A stretch of 64,000 nt of DNA, taken from contig LT907983.1 of assembly GCA_900230115.1 (NCBI GenBank), positions 5,006,774 through 5,070,773 on the forward strand. The letters are read 5' to 3'. The first letter of the stretch is position 1. Every line of letters starts with the position of its first letter. The notes below the pieces were generated by a model. That model made no database searches, was not told the DNA's origin, and saw nothing but the letters and a program-made list of their open reading frames with translations. Both the position numbers and the translations under genes were made by a program. The DNA comes from Spirosomataceae bacterium TFI 002 (lineage in GTDB: Bacteria; Bacteroidota; Bacteroidia; Cytophagales; Spirosomataceae). Positions 8,124 through 17,452 of this stretch are shown in pieces.

Positions 8124-9203
8124 TTAATTACTTTGTTTATTTGAACTCCTTCCACTATTGCGTTTATACATTGTTGGCGATAGTTTTTTTCTTTCAATAT
8201 CAAATTTTCTCTTTAACATAGTATCAATATCAGCCCTATTTTCAATTTGCTCCTTTTCTTCTTCCGTAAGTTCAATAGGAGGCATTTCTAATATTTCTCT
8301 TGCAAGATTTATATCTTGGAGCGACTCAAATTCAAACATACAATTATATGAACCATCTTCATCACCATTCCTAAGTTCCGATTGTTCATTTAATTTATTT
8401 TTTATTTGGGATAGACTCTCAGAATTTTTAATGGTGTCAACAATCTCATTTAATGTTAAATCGTGAGAATCTATAAGGTGGTCGATATATGTTAGCCTTC
8501 TTATTTGTTGAGATTTATGGTATTCTTTTAGTCTCTTATTTTCCTGTTTAATAAGTTCTACTGAGCTATCTTTATTTACACTTTCAAGGACATTCTCTAA
8601 ATATCTTTGAAGTGTGCTTGCAACTTCATTTAGTTCGTTGACTTTATTTGAAAGACTTTCTACTTCTTTTCTTTTTTGCTCTTGATTAAGAAGGTCTTTG
8701 AGTAAGCCTGCCCATTGTTCTCGTAAAAATTGAATAATATCCTGGACAGTTTCAAAAGAAAATATGACATTGTTTTTAGGTAATGCATATAATTCTTCAA
8801 TAAATTGATATATCCTTATATCATCTGCATATCTATATTGAATATCCTTACTCTTTTTATTAATCAAATATGTTTCATATTCAGAATGAACATTTTTATC
8901 AATAAATAAGTAAACATTTTTATTTTGCTCCAAAGCAGTTTTGATTTCTGCTTGAGTGACAGAATAATTATCTTTTTGAGATTCAGATCCAAACCTACCA
9001 CCAATAATCCCTACAAGTATATCAATTCCACTTATTTCCCTATAACAATACTCTTCTAATTTTGAATCTTTTCCATATGGAATAGAACCTGTTTCGTTTC
9101 TAACAGATTCATATCCCATTTCCTTTATAAATCTTTCTAAGTCAGCTCTTACTTGTCTTAGGTCGAAAAAAGTAGAACTAATGAAAATTCTTGGTTTTGC
9201 CAT
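8124..9203 (-). CDS. DUF4062 domain protein
   Basis: This 359-residue protein begins with the DUF4062 signature: PRIFISSTFFDLRQVRADLE, then ESVRNE, EEYCYREI and DILVGIIGGRFG within the first 95 residues. DUF4062 has a TIR/flavodoxin-like fold and is common in predicted NLR-like and defence proteins. Residues about 165-240 form a coiled coil rich in Glu, Lys and Leu, and the C-terminus is charged without a known domain. No STAND ATPase is fused, unlike many DUF4062 proteins. It is upstream of the TIR gene on the same strand, and two adjacent inverted repeats precede its start. Confidence 0.85.
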   Translation of the reverse strand: MAKPRIFISSTFFDLRQVRADLERFIKEMGYESVRNETGSIPYGKDSKLEEYCYREISGIDILVGIIGGRFGSESQKDNYSVTQAEIKTALEQNKNVYLFIDKNVHSEYETYLINKKSKDIQYRYADDIRIYQFIEELYALPKNNVIFSFETVQDIIQFLREQWAGLLKDLLNQEQKRKEVESLSNKVNELNEVASTLQRYLENVLESVNKDSSVELIKQENKRLKEYHKSQQIRRLTYIDHLIDSHDLTLNEIVDTIKNSESLSQIKNKLNEQSELRNGDEDGSYNCMFEFESLQDINLAREILEMPPIELTEEEKEQIENRADIDTMLKRKFDIERKKLSPTMYKRNSGRSSNKQSN

Positions 9204-9217
9204 TTTCTATGTTTTAA

Positions 9218-9255
9218 TTATCGCCAAATGCGATAAATCAGGACATATGTCTGAT
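9218..9255. promoter_or_regulatory. Two adjacent inverted repeats upstream of the DUF4062 gene
   Basis: TTATCGC-CAAAT-GCGATAA occupies 9218-9236 with 7-bp perfect arms. Immediately after it, at 9237-9255, is a palindrome centred on GACATATGTC with flanking ATCA/TGAT and one bulged G. They begin 15 bp upstream of the ATG at 9203. They could be operators or 5'-UTR hairpins; no adjacent regulator gene is present to assign. Confidence 0.4.
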
Positions 9256-9342
9256 ATATCTCAAATATTTTTTACTAATCTAGTTGAAATATATTTTTAG
9301 AAAAAGCTCCATCAGTATGTTTGTTGATAACTCAGTGGAGTG

Positions 9343-11706
9343 TTATTTCAACTCAATTGGAATTTTCATTTCTTTCTGGTCTCGGATGATGCTGAGGACT
9401 GCCTTTCCGTGCCAAAGGTTTTCTTGATACTTATTTAACAGTTGGGTGATGTTTGCCACTTTTTCGTCATCAAAACCAACAATGACATCTCCTTCTAAAA
9501 TTCCTGATTTAGCTAATTTATTGTCCTTTTCAAGTTTCAAAATGATAACTCCTTCCATACTAAACAAGCCTGAGGCTGATTGCTCTTCTATGGTTTCAAT
9601 GCTTTTAATTGTTGCTCCTAGCCATTCTCTGGTGCTTTTTTGCACTTTTTGAAATGACATGATATTCAATTCTGGAATTTCGGGTTGCTTTGCAATGGCT
9701 TTTAATGTAGCTTTTTGAACCCCAAAACTATCCATTGGAAAATTCTTGAAACCTAATTGGAACGCAGGTGAGTTTGCTTCAAGGCTGAAATCTCCTTTTT
9801 CAGGATTTACAAACATTGGGTTGCCAAAAAGACTATGGCCGTCGGTATTGTTCTCTTGAGCCAGTGCTAGGGCTGTAGAGTCTGGAAATAGGTTGTAATC
9901 CACCTCTGTTCCCCAAGCAGCAAGTCTAATGGGGAAATGTTTTGTCATCATGACATTGCTTTTGAACACATCTTTGCTGTTGTCGAACCAAACATGAGGA
10001 TGGAAACCATTGTTGACCATGATGTTATTTTCAACCACCCTATTGAAACCTTCACGTAGTTTGATTCCTCCATTGAGACAAAGGTTATTGTAGATGTGAT
10101 AATTGGAAGAGCCATCATCTAAGTCAATATCCCAGCCATGATCACAACGAAAACGATTGTTACGAATTACCGTTGTATGCATGGCATCCCAGTTGGGCAT
10201 TTGTGGATTGGCGTGCACCAAACTATCAATTACGCCCCATTTTGGGTGCCAAAAACGGTCTCTTCCCCAAGAGTTAAAAGAACCATGGTCGCCAGATTCC
10301 AAAACGGTGTTAAAGACATCATTGTATTCAATGATATGCCCCCCCCAAGTTCCTTCACTGATATTGATTCCTGCACGAGGTACATCATAAATGCTGTTGT
10401 TTTTGACCTGAATATTCATTGACATAGAAAGCTGAATGCCAGCTACTTGCTTTTCTACTTGACCGATTTGGTAAATCAAATTGTTCTCTACTTTGCAATC
10501 GGCTGGGTATAGGTCATTTGCTGGCCCTTGTACGGTGTCCATTTTCTCCATGGGAACAAATTCGCTGTATTGATAAGAAGGCGATCGTACAGCAGTACTG
10601 TCACCTACAAAACTAATTGCTGATGCTCCGCAATTGAAAATATGGTTACCTATGATTTGAGCTTTTCTGTTGTAACCATTTACAAAAATCACGTTTCCGC
10701 CTAAGTTTGTAAATTCACAATTGCTAATGCTGCAATTTTCTGTACCGTCGAGTAAAATGGCTCCACCTCTATATATGGTCCAATCGCTTCGTAACAATTG
10801 ATGGTATTCTTCCATAAAAGTACGCTTGGAATGTTCGAATCTTATCCCTTCAATTTTGAAATTTTGAACAGGATTTTCGTTTGTACCCTTTATTTCAATC
10901 AGGTGATTCAAAGTAGCAATTTCAACTGTTGCTGAGTTTAAGTCAATATTGTTGTCAGCCCATAGATAGAGCTTCTTTTCGTCTTTGTCATAATACCATT
11001 CTTTGGCACTATCCAACTCTTCAAAAATGTTTTCTACCATTCTGAATTTTGGGTGCATGGGCGATGGCCTGTTGTTTTGATGTCCTCCTTTTAGGGTAAG
11101 TTCTCCTTTACTATCTACACCAGTGATCTCGTAATGGAAGCCACCCCATTGTCCACGGTGCATCGCATGTATAAAGCCCCCTGTTGGGTTTTTCCAAGTT
11201 GCAATTCGTTCCTTAGATGTTGCATCTTCTGAGTGACCTTGCCAATAGCCGCTATTTTGGTCATAATTTGGGTACCTAGCTAGAATTTGCTTCTCACCAT
11301 TGATAAATAATTGATTAAAATCGGCGTCGATATTTATATCGGTAACCCATATATTTTTATTGTAAGGTGTCCATTTGCCAATCAACTTCTGTGAGCCTTT
11401 GATAATAACTTGGTCAGCTCCGGCACCTACGATACTGACATTATTCATTTTATCGGTAATGTGTAATGGCTTGCTCAGGTAGTAATCTCCAGCTAATAAA
11501 TGGATTGTAATTGCCTGACCCGATTTGTGTCTCTTTGCTTCTACCATCTCCAATGCTTTTGCAATAGTTTGAATTGGCATTTCTTTAGAAGCAACATTGC
11601 TATTGTTTCCTGTTGGGGTCACGAAAATTTCAATGCTTTTTTTGTTGCAGCTGGTGAAAGTAAGAGCTATGAAAAGTAAATATAGAATTGCTGTTTTATT
11701 GGGCAT
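9343..11706 (-). CDS. Beta-helix lipoprotein with C-terminal PDZ domain
   Basis: The start is placed at the ATG at 11706 because it opens a clean lipoprotein signal peptide with lipobox FTSC; a longer frame to 11811 would add 35 residues before it. Mature protein: a pectate-lyase-like opening (VTPTGNNSNVASKEMP), a beta-sandwich-like insertion, then right-handed parallel beta-helix repeats (asparagine-ladder phrases such as VENNLIYQIG and IEYNDVFNTV) to about residue 660, and a final ~100-residue PDZ-like domain (KSGILEGDVIVGFDD). A polysaccharide-active enzyme at the outer membrane is likely, substrate unknown. It may be related to GH141/GH120-type beta-helix enzymes, but I cannot place it. 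A second secreted beta-helix protein is at 53089. Confidence 0.82.
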   Translation of the reverse strand: MPNKTAILYLLFIALTFTSCNKKSIEIFVTPTGNNSNVASKEMPIQTIAKALEMVEAKRHKSGQAITIHLLAGDYYLSKPLHITDKMNNVSIVGAGADQVIIKGSQKLIGKWTPYNKNIWVTDINIDADFNQLFINGEKQILARYPNYDQNSGYWQGHSEDATSKERIATWKNPTGGFIHAMHRGQWGGFHYEITGVDSKGELTLKGGHQNNRPSPMHPKFRMVENIFEELDSAKEWYYDKDEKKLYLWADNNIDLNSATVEIATLNHLIEIKGTNENPVQNFKIEGIRFEHSKRTFMEEYHQLLRSDWTIYRGGAILLDGTENCSISNCEFTNLGGNVIFVNGYNRKAQIIGNHIFNCGASAISFVGDSTAVRSPSYQYSEFVPMEKMDTVQGPANDLYPADCKVENNLIYQIGQVEKQVAGIQLSMSMNIQVKNNSIYDVPRAGINISEGTWGGHIIEYNDVFNTVLESGDHGSFNSWGRDRFWHPKWGVIDSLVHANPQMPNWDAMHTTVIRNNRFRCDHGWDIDLDDGSSNYHIYNNLCLNGGIKLREGFNRVVENNIMVNNGFHPHVWFDNSKDVFKSNVMMTKHFPIRLAAWGTEVDYNLFPDSTALALAQENNTDGHSLFGNPMFVNPEKGDFSLEANSPAFQLGFKNFPMDSFGVQKATLKAIAKQPEIPELNIMSFQKVQKSTREWLGATIKSIETIEEQSASGLFSMEGVIILKLEKDNKLAKSGILEGDVIVGFDDEKVANITQLLNKYQENLWHGKAVLSIIRDQKEMKIPIELK

Positions 11707-12105
11707 TAGTATTAAGGTGAATTGAGAAATACAATTGATTTTTAATGAGTGGTTGGTCACTTTTAATCTAGACTGGTCTAAAACGTGATTGAAAGTTGAC
11801 TTTTCAATCACTGGGTTAAAACCTTGAAAAGACTATAAGTTTTTGAAATGTAAATTAGCTATCTTTTTTTTAATCTGTCATTCAAACTGGATGGAATACA
11901 TCAAATAATAAAAGGATTTTAAGCTAAAGGAGATTAAGGATTTCGGTTGGTGCGAGGATTTTGAATTCACAATGTAAATTTTGTTTAAATTTAAGTGGTA
12001 CATTTTAGCAAAATGACTGTATTATGATAGGATACGCGAATGTGCGTACATCACAATTAGTAATTTTTGTAATATATATTGACCCTAAAATTGAACTTTG
12101 AAAAC
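11707..12105. promoter_or_regulatory. Divergent intergenic region with a short inverted repeat
   Basis: These 399 bp separate the beta-helix gene (minus) from the phosphoesterase operon (plus). At 12033-12048 there is TACGC-GAATGT-GCGTA, a possible operator for the plus-strand operon about 60 bp before its start. A TAATTTTTG box at 12061-12069 approximates the -7 element. No gene is seen. Confidence 0.3.
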
Positions 12106-13485
12106 ATGTTAAATTGCTGTAAAACATTACTTTATATACTTGTGTCAATCAGCCCAGTTTTTGCTCAAAATACGGAGCACGCACATGGAGAGGACAAGCA
12201 CAGTCATACCTATGTTCACCTGGACTCTCTAAGAAATAGGTTTGCAGATTATAAAATACTTTTCCCGAGTGCTGTTCCAGATAGGATCATTTTGAACCTG
12301 ACAGCAGATCCAACTACCTCTATCGCTGTGAACTGGAGAACGTCTATTTACGAAAAAGCTAATTTTATTGAATATGGCGTTGCTACGCATGGTCCAGAGT
12401 TCAGGGAGAATCCAACCAAAATGAAAGCAATAACGGAAAGCTTAACTGTTGCTCGCGATGGTGAGCCAGTTGTAAAAGCCAATTACCATTCCGCGACAAT
12501 TAAGAATTTAACTCCTGGAGAGAAATACGTATACAGGGTAGGTGCAGGCGAAAATTGGAGTGAGTGGTTTCAGGTAAGTATGCCAGGTACCAAGTCGGCG
12601 ATTTCATTTGTTTACTTTGGCGATGCCCAAAACGATGTGAAGTCCATGTGGTCTAGAATCATAAGAGAGGCTTATCATAATTTACCTCAAATGGACTTTC
12701 TTTTACATGCTGGTGACTTAATTAATAGACATGATAGAGATTTAGAATGGGGAGAATGGTTTCACGCAGGAGGTTTTATCCACTCTCAGGTACCAAGTAT
12801 GATGACACCAGGGAATCATGAGTACAGCAAAGTGGTACTTTCACCGCAATGGCGACCACAATTTAACTTGCCGCTCAATGGTGTAAAGGGCCTTGAAGAA
12901 ACTTGTTACGAGATTAATTACCCCAACCTAAAAGTTATTTCGCTCGATGCTGAGCAAATAGACGAATCGGAATTTTACAAAAAAGCACAAGCTGTATGGC
13001 TTGATTCAGTATTGACTTACAACCCTAGAAAGTGGACGGTAATCACATTCCATTATCCTATATACTCTACCAAGCCCAACCGTGACAACGTAAAGCTTAG
13101 AGATACATTTAAGCCAATATTTGACAAACATAGCGTTGATTTGGTTTTACAAGGTCATGACCATGCCTACGGAAGAGGAACATCGAGCAATGTAAGTACG
13201 GGAACTTCGGTAAGGGCAAAAGATTCAGGAACCATGTATGTGGTATCGGTCAGTGGACCCAAAATGTATGACGTGAGTACCGAAGATGATTGGATGGATC
13301 GTAGAGCAGCAAATACGCAGCTCTTTCAGACGATTACTGTAGCGGAAGACCTCGTACATTATAAGGCATTTACGGGTAGGGGAGACCTCTACGATTCCTT
13401 TATTGTAAAGAAGAATGGAAATAAACCAAACAGCATCATTAATCAAATTCCCGAAATGCCAGAAAGAAGGCTAATTAAGGATTAA
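12106..13485 (+). CDS. Secreted purple-acid-phosphatase-like metallophosphoesterase
   Basis: The ATG at 12106 gives a standard signal peptide ending at ISPVFAQ; the longer frame from a TTG at 12079 does not. After a His-rich linker comes a fibronectin-III-like domain (about residues 55-160), then the calcineurin-like catalytic domain with its metal motifs in order: FGDAQ, AGDLIN, PGNHEY, TFHYPI and QGHDHAYGRG. This arrangement is that of purple acid phosphatases; release of phosphate from organic esters in the periplasm is the likely role. It is first of three exported phosphoesterase genes on this strand (77 and 42 bp gaps), suggesting one operon for phosphate or phospholipid-headgroup salvage. 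Confidence 0.9.
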   Translation: MLNCCKTLLYILVSISPVFAQNTEHAHGEDKHSHTYVHLDSLRNRFADYKILFPSAVPDRIILNLTADPTTSIAVNWRTSIYEKANFIEYGVATHGPEFRENPTKMKAITESLTVARDGEPVVKANYHSATIKNLTPGEKYVYRVGAGENWSEWFQVSMPGTKSAISFVYFGDAQNDVKSMWSRIIREAYHNLPQMDFLLHAGDLINRHDRDLEWGEWFHAGGFIHSQVPSMMTPGNHEYSKVVLSPQWRPQFNLPLNGVKGLEETCYEINYPNLKVISLDAEQIDESEFYKKAQAVWLDSVLTYNPRKWTVITFHYPIYSTKPNRDNVKLRDTFKPIFDKHSVDLVLQGHDHAYGRGTSSNVSTGTSVRAKDSGTMYVVSVSGPKMYDVSTEDDWMDRRAANTQLFQTITVAEDLVHYKAFTGRGDLYDSFIVKKNGNKPNSIINQIPEMPERRLIKD

Positions 13486-13562
13486 AAATACTATTCAACC
13501 CTCGCAGTAGAACTGTTTTAACAAAAAAAAAGATTTAGGAAGCCTTCTCATTTTATAGTTGT

Positions 13563-14408
13563 ATGAAATTTAATAATGTACTAAAGTCGACCTTGCTACT
13601 TCTCATGATAAGTCCTGTAGCTATATCGCAGGACTATCTACAGCAAGTTTTTTTTGCAAAAAACAGTTCCAAAGTTTTAGTGGCAGCTCATAGAGCTGCC
13701 CATAACTTTGCTCCCGAAAATTCGCTATTGGCAGTTAAAAATGCAATAAGAGAGGGTGTTGATATCATAGAGATGGATATTAAAACTTCGAAGGATGGAG
13801 TACCTATGATCATGCATGATGGTACCATTGACCGTACCACCAATGGAACAGGGAAACTTGAAAGCTTTACCTATGAAGAACTAAGAAAGCTGAGGTTGAA
13901 AAATGCAGATGGAACACTGAGTAATTATCAAATACCAACATTAGAAGAAGTATTTGATCTTGCCAAAGGGCAAATACTCATTGACTTAGATTTGAAATTA
14001 AAGAATATTAGACCAGTTATAGAAGTTGTTCAAAAAACTGAAATGCAGACGCAGGTTTTCTTTTTTGATAGTGATTATAGTGTTTTGAAGAAAATCAAGA
14101 GAATAGACCCAAGTCTATATTTGATGCCACGTACTTACTCAGCTAAACATGTGGCAAAGGCTGTACGTATTTTTAATCCAGTTATAATTCACATTGACCC
14201 TAGTTTTTACACCAAAACTTTGGTGGACGAATTGAAAGCAAAAAATGTTAGGGTTTGGATTAATGCATTTGGAGATATTGACAAATCCCTGAGCCAAGGT
14301 AATACAAGTCAATTAATGGAATTCCTAAATAATGGTGCCAATGTACTACAAACGGATCAGCCCGAAAAAATGCTCAAAGCATTAAAAGCGGAAGGTTTAC
14401 ATCAATAG
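13563..14408 (+). CDS. Secreted glycerophosphodiester phosphodiesterase
   Basis: The 281-residue protein has a signal peptide (to about SPVAISQ) and the GDPD TIM-barrel motifs: the catalytic His in AAHRAAHNFAPENS, metal ligands in IIEMDIKTSKDG, and the second catalytic His in MIMHDGTIDRTTNG. It should hydrolyse glycerophosphodiesters (deacylated phospholipids) to glycerol-3-phosphate and an alcohol. The C-terminal DQPE phrase is the usual barrel end. Middle gene of the exported phosphoesterase set. Confidence 0.92.
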   Translation: MKFNNVLKSTLLLLMISPVAISQDYLQQVFFAKNSSKVLVAAHRAAHNFAPENSLLAVKNAIREGVDIIEMDIKTSKDGVPMIMHDGTIDRTTNGTGKLESFTYEELRKLRLKNADGTLSNYQIPTLEEVFDLAKGQILIDLDLKLKNIRPVIEVVQKTEMQTQVFFFDSDYSVLKKIKRIDPSLYLMPRTYSAKHVAKAVRIFNPVIIHIDPSFYTKTLVDELKAKNVRVWINAFGDIDKSLSQGNTSQLMEFLNNGANVLQTDQPEKMLKALKAEGLHQ

Positions 14409-14450
14409 GAAAGATAGATATTTCATATATTTAAGCAACCAAAATTTTAT

Positions 14451-15473
14451 ATGAAACGTAGATCATTTTTTAGTAAATCAACCACCGCTCTTCTGGGGCT
14501 GAGTGTTACATCTAGCACTTATGCGAAGTCCAACCAAGAAGAAGATAAGAAAGCTTTTAAGGTTTGTGCTACCATTGACCAAAACAAAGTTTACTTCTAC
14601 TCTGAGGTAATTAACGAGTCGATAAAGGTCGTTCACATTGCCGATACGCATTTGTTTAGGGATGACGAAAGAGGAATTCCTTATCAAGAGTATAGCCAAA
14701 GAATGGCGAAAGCATACAATGAAACCTCACATTTTCAGACAAGAGAAAAGACCAATCCAGAAGAGTCTTTTGAGCGAGCATTGGCATTTGCAAAAGAGGT
14801 AAATGCAGACGTGATAACGCTTATCGGCGATATTTTCAGTTTCCCGTCAGAGGCTGCAATTGAGTGGGTACTGGCAAAATTGAAAGGAACAGGAATTCCG
14901 TATATCTATACAGCTGGTAATCATGATTGGCACTACGAAGGTATGGAAGGAGACTTGGAGAGCTTAAGAAGTACTTGGATACAAAAGCGATTACTTCCTT
15001 TATATCAAGGAGAAAATCCGCTCATGTCAGCATATGATATCAAGGGCGTTAGGTTTTTGGCTATTGACAATTCTACTTATCAAATTAATAAAGAGCAATT
15101 GGAGTTTCTTAAAGCTCAAGTTGCAACAGGAAAGCCTTTGGTGTTATTGGTTCATATTCCTATGTATGCTCCCGGAAAGAGTATCTCGTTTGGTTGTGGT
15201 AATCCAAGTTGGGGAGCGGCAAACGATCACATATACAAAATTGAAAGACGCCCTCAATGGCCTCAAAATGGACATACAGAGGTCACGCTTAATTTTCATC
15301 GCGAAGTTTTCGCAGCACCCAATCTATTAGGAATTTTTGCTGGACATATCCATCGAAATTCAATAGAAATGATCAAAGGAAAGCCTCAAATTGTAACAGA
15401 TGATAATGCAAGTGGTGGATTCCTAGATATCGACTTTTTACCACTATCCGAAGTTGATAAAAAACTGATATAA
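14451..15473 (+). CDS. Exported calcineurin-like metallophosphoesterase
   Basis: This 340-residue protein begins with a twin-arginine-like leader (KRRSFFSKSTTALLGLS). Metallophosphoesterase motifs appear in order: HIADTHLF, LIGDIFSF, AGNHDWHYE, VHIPMYAP and AGHIHRNS. Its substrate is unknown; its position behind a GDPD and a purple-acid-phosphatase-like protein suggests it takes part in a phosphoester degradation chain. It ends 34 bp before a strong hairpin terminator. Confidence 0.9.
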   Translation: MKRRSFFSKSTTALLGLSVTSSTYAKSNQEEDKKAFKVCATIDQNKVYFYSEVINESIKVVHIADTHLFRDDERGIPYQEYSQRMAKAYNETSHFQTREKTNPEESFERALAFAKEVNADVITLIGDIFSFPSEAAIEWVLAKLKGTGIPYIYTAGNHDWHYEGMEGDLESLRSTWIQKRLLPLYQGENPLMSAYDIKGVRFLAIDNSTYQINKEQLEFLKAQVATGKPLVLLVHIPMYAPGKSISFGCGNPSWGAANDHIYKIERRPQWPQNGHTEVTLNFHREVFAAPNLLGIFAGHIHRNSIEMIKGKPQIVTDDNASGGFLDIDFLPLSEVDKKLI

Positions 15474-15507
15474 AGTACATAGAATAGATACTAAGAATAC
15501 AAAACGA

Positions 15508-15541
15508 AAAAGCGACTTGAGATTTCTCCCAAGTCGCTTTT
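15508..15541. terminator. Bidirectional rho-independent terminator
   Basis: A perfect 12-bp stem AAAAGCGACTTG / CAAGTCGCTTTT with a 10-nt loop lies between convergent genes. The A and T ends of the stem supply a U tract in both directions, so it can terminate the phosphoesterase operon and the nitroreductase transcript. Confidence 0.85.
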
Positions 15542-15561
15542 ACTTTATTCGTTGCTGCTTA

Positions 15562-16194
15562 TTAAGCAATAACTGTTACTAGGTCTTCCTTGCTCTTTCT
15601 TACTTTTTTAAGATTCACAAGCCAATCTTTTTCTTCCTCTCGGTATCCGATTGGTAACATTACACAACTTCTTAGGCCTTTCTCTCTCAATCCTAATATT
15701 TCGTCTAATGCATCAGGATCAAATCCTTCAAGTGGAGTACTGTCTACTCCTTCAAATGCAGCAGCTGCAATTGCTTGTGAAAATGCAATGTAAGCTTGTT
15801 TTGCTGCATGGTTAAAGTTCACTTCGGCGTCTTTTTGTGGGTAGCTATTCAATAGCATTTGACGGTAGTTTTCCCATCCTTCGTTTTCGAATCCACGAAC
15901 TGTATTTGTTAAATCAAACATCTTGTTGATTCGGTCTGCTGTGTATGTGTCCCAAGCTGCAAAAACGAACAAATGCGAACAATCGGTAATTACAGACTGA
16001 TTCCAAGCGATAGGTCTGATCTTTTCTTTAACTTCTTGATTTTCAATGACAATAACTTCAAAAGGTTGTAAACCACTTGAGGTAGGAGCGAGAGAAATTG
16101 CTTCAATAATGTTGTCAATTTTCTCTTGAGGTACTTTTTTGCCATTCATTGCTTTGGCAGCATATCTCCAATTTAATTTATCTAATAATTCCAT
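15562..16194 (-). CDS. NAD(P)H-dependent nitroreductase-family oxidoreductase
   Basis: The 210-residue protein matches NfsB/DrgA-type flavin reductases: LNWRYAAKAMNGKKVP at the start, the FMN-contact segment SLAPTSSGLQPFEV, and GLRSCVMLPIGYREEEKDW near the end. Such enzymes are FMN-binding dimers that reduce nitro compounds, quinones or flavins. It lies 25 bp downstream of an OhrR-like regulator on the same strand and is probably controlled by it, giving a role in oxidative or electrophile stress. Confidence 0.9.
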   Translation of the reverse strand: MELLDKLNWRYAAKAMNGKKVPQEKIDNIIEAISLAPTSSGLQPFEVIVIENQEVKEKIRPIAWNQSVITDCSHLFVFAAWDTYTADRINKMFDLTNTVRGFENEGWENYRQMLLNSYPQKDAEVNFNHAAKQAYIAFSQAIAAAAFEGVDSTPLEGFDPDALDEILGLREKGLRSCVMLPIGYREEEKDWLVNLKKVRKSKEDLVTVIA

Positions 16195-16219
16195 TTATTT
16201 GTGTTTTATATTTGTTGAT

Positions 16220-16675
16220 TTATTTATTTTCTTCGTTGTCTGAAAGCAATTTCACCCATTCGTTTAGCATATCTTTTAGCTGCATCACTTCTTCTAGTTT
16301 GATGTTTTCAGTAATCAGTATTTTGGTAAGTTTATCCGGAATGGGAGCTGCTTGATTTCTTAAATTCAAACCCTTCTCGGTTAACCTTATAAGTACGATT
16401 CTTTCATCTTCACTTGAGCGATTGCGTTTTATAATTTCCATTTTCTCCATTCGCTTCAAAAGTGGAGAAAGTGTATTGGTGTTAAGGAGCAACTTTTCGG
16501 ATATTTGGTTTACACATACATTGTCATTTTCCCATAGTACCATGAGTACCAAGTATTGAGGATATGTTATCCCCATCTCGTCTAAATATGGCTTGTAAGC
16601 CTTTGTCAATAGTCGAGAAACAGAATACAAAGGAAAACAGACCTGGTTCTTGAGATGTAACTGTGTATTATCCAT
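16220..16675 (-). CDS. MarR-family regulator, OhrR-like
   Basis: In this 151-residue winged-helix protein the N-terminal phrase QVCFPLYSVSRLLTKAYKP with a single early cysteine (about C13) and YPQYLVLMVLWEN match OhrR, where that cysteine senses organic peroxides. The winged helix follows, with LNTNTLSPLLKRME and the wing RSSEDERIVLIRLTEKG. It presumably represses its own operon with the downstream nitroreductase until oxidised. Confidence 0.88.
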   Translation of the reverse strand: MDNTQLHLKNQVCFPLYSVSRLLTKAYKPYLDEMGITYPQYLVLMVLWENDNVCVNQISEKLLLNTNTLSPLLKRMEKMEIIKRNRSSEDERIVLIRLTEKGLNLRNQAAPIPDKLTKILITENIKLEEVMQLKDMLNEWVKLLSDNEENK

Positions 16676-16921
16676 TGGTTTTTACATTTAATTATGTTCC
16701 ACCTTAATTATAGTTTTTAAAAGTTTTTCAGCCTAAATACTGTTTGGTTTAAATAACTGTATCGTGTAAGATTATATCGTGAACGATGTAAATGTAGTTA
16801 ATTGTATTTCGATGCAAAAAGATATAGCAGGAAATGTTAATTTGAGTAGTATACTTCTGCTTGAGGTCTTATATTTTCGTAGCAGAGTACAATTTCTTAT
16901 CTATATAACGTACCGAAGGGA

Positions 16922-17434
16922 TTAGTTTTGGTACGCACCAGATGAATAGGTAAGCTCGTAGCTATGGGTGTAGATTTCGAATACAATTCCAAAAGGATCT
17001 TCCACATAACACATTTTGAATGGCTTATTTTCTGGATAGTACGCTCTAATCGGCATTCTTTGTTTCCCACCGTAAGACACTATTTTATCAATGAGTTCTT
17101 CAATGTTTGGGTCTTGAACACAAAAATGAAAAAGTCCTGTATTGAAAGGATTGAATTCTGGTGCTTCTTTTATCCCGTGTGGAAATGAGAATAATTCAAT
17201 TCCGATTCCATCGGAGGTAGCTAAATGTGCAATTTCGAATTCTTTCCAGTCCTCTCCGAAAACGTCAATGCACATTTGTCCAATGGCGGTATCTTTTTCC
17301 TTTTTTACTTTGGATGGTTCCATAATTACATACCAGCCCATTACTTCTGAGTAGAATTTTACTGCCTCCTTTATACTGGGTACTGTGATTCCGATGTGTG
17401 AGAATGATTTTGGATAATTCTTATTATTTGTCAT
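16922..17434 (-). CDS. VOC-family (glyoxalase-like) protein
   Basis: Two VOC repeat halves are seen: FSHIGITVPSIKEAVKFYSE at the start and LFHFCVQDP...FGIVFEIYTHSYE at the end, with metal-ligand-like His and Glu. The start is placed at the ATG at 17434 because a good promoter -7 box overlaps the longer frame's ATG at 17455. Substrate is unknown; lactoylglutathione-lyase-like or a ring-cleaving dioxygenase relative. It is divergent from an HxlR regulator, which likely controls it. Confidence 0.85.
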   Translation of the reverse strand: MTNNKNYPKSFSHIGITVPSIKEAVKFYSEVMGWYVIMEPSKVKKEKDTAIGQMCIDVFGEDWKEFEIAHLATSDGIGIELFSFPHGIKEAPEFNPFNTGLFHFCVQDPNIEELIDKIVSYGGKQRMPIRAYYPENKPFKMCYVEDPFGIVFEIYTHSYELTYSSGAYQN

Positions 17435-17452
17435 ATGTTCTTTTTTGAATTT

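Noticed and set aside
9303..9340. Terminator after the beta-helix gene
   Set aside because: Only a 5-bp stem (CTCCA/TGGAG) can form, with a long loop.
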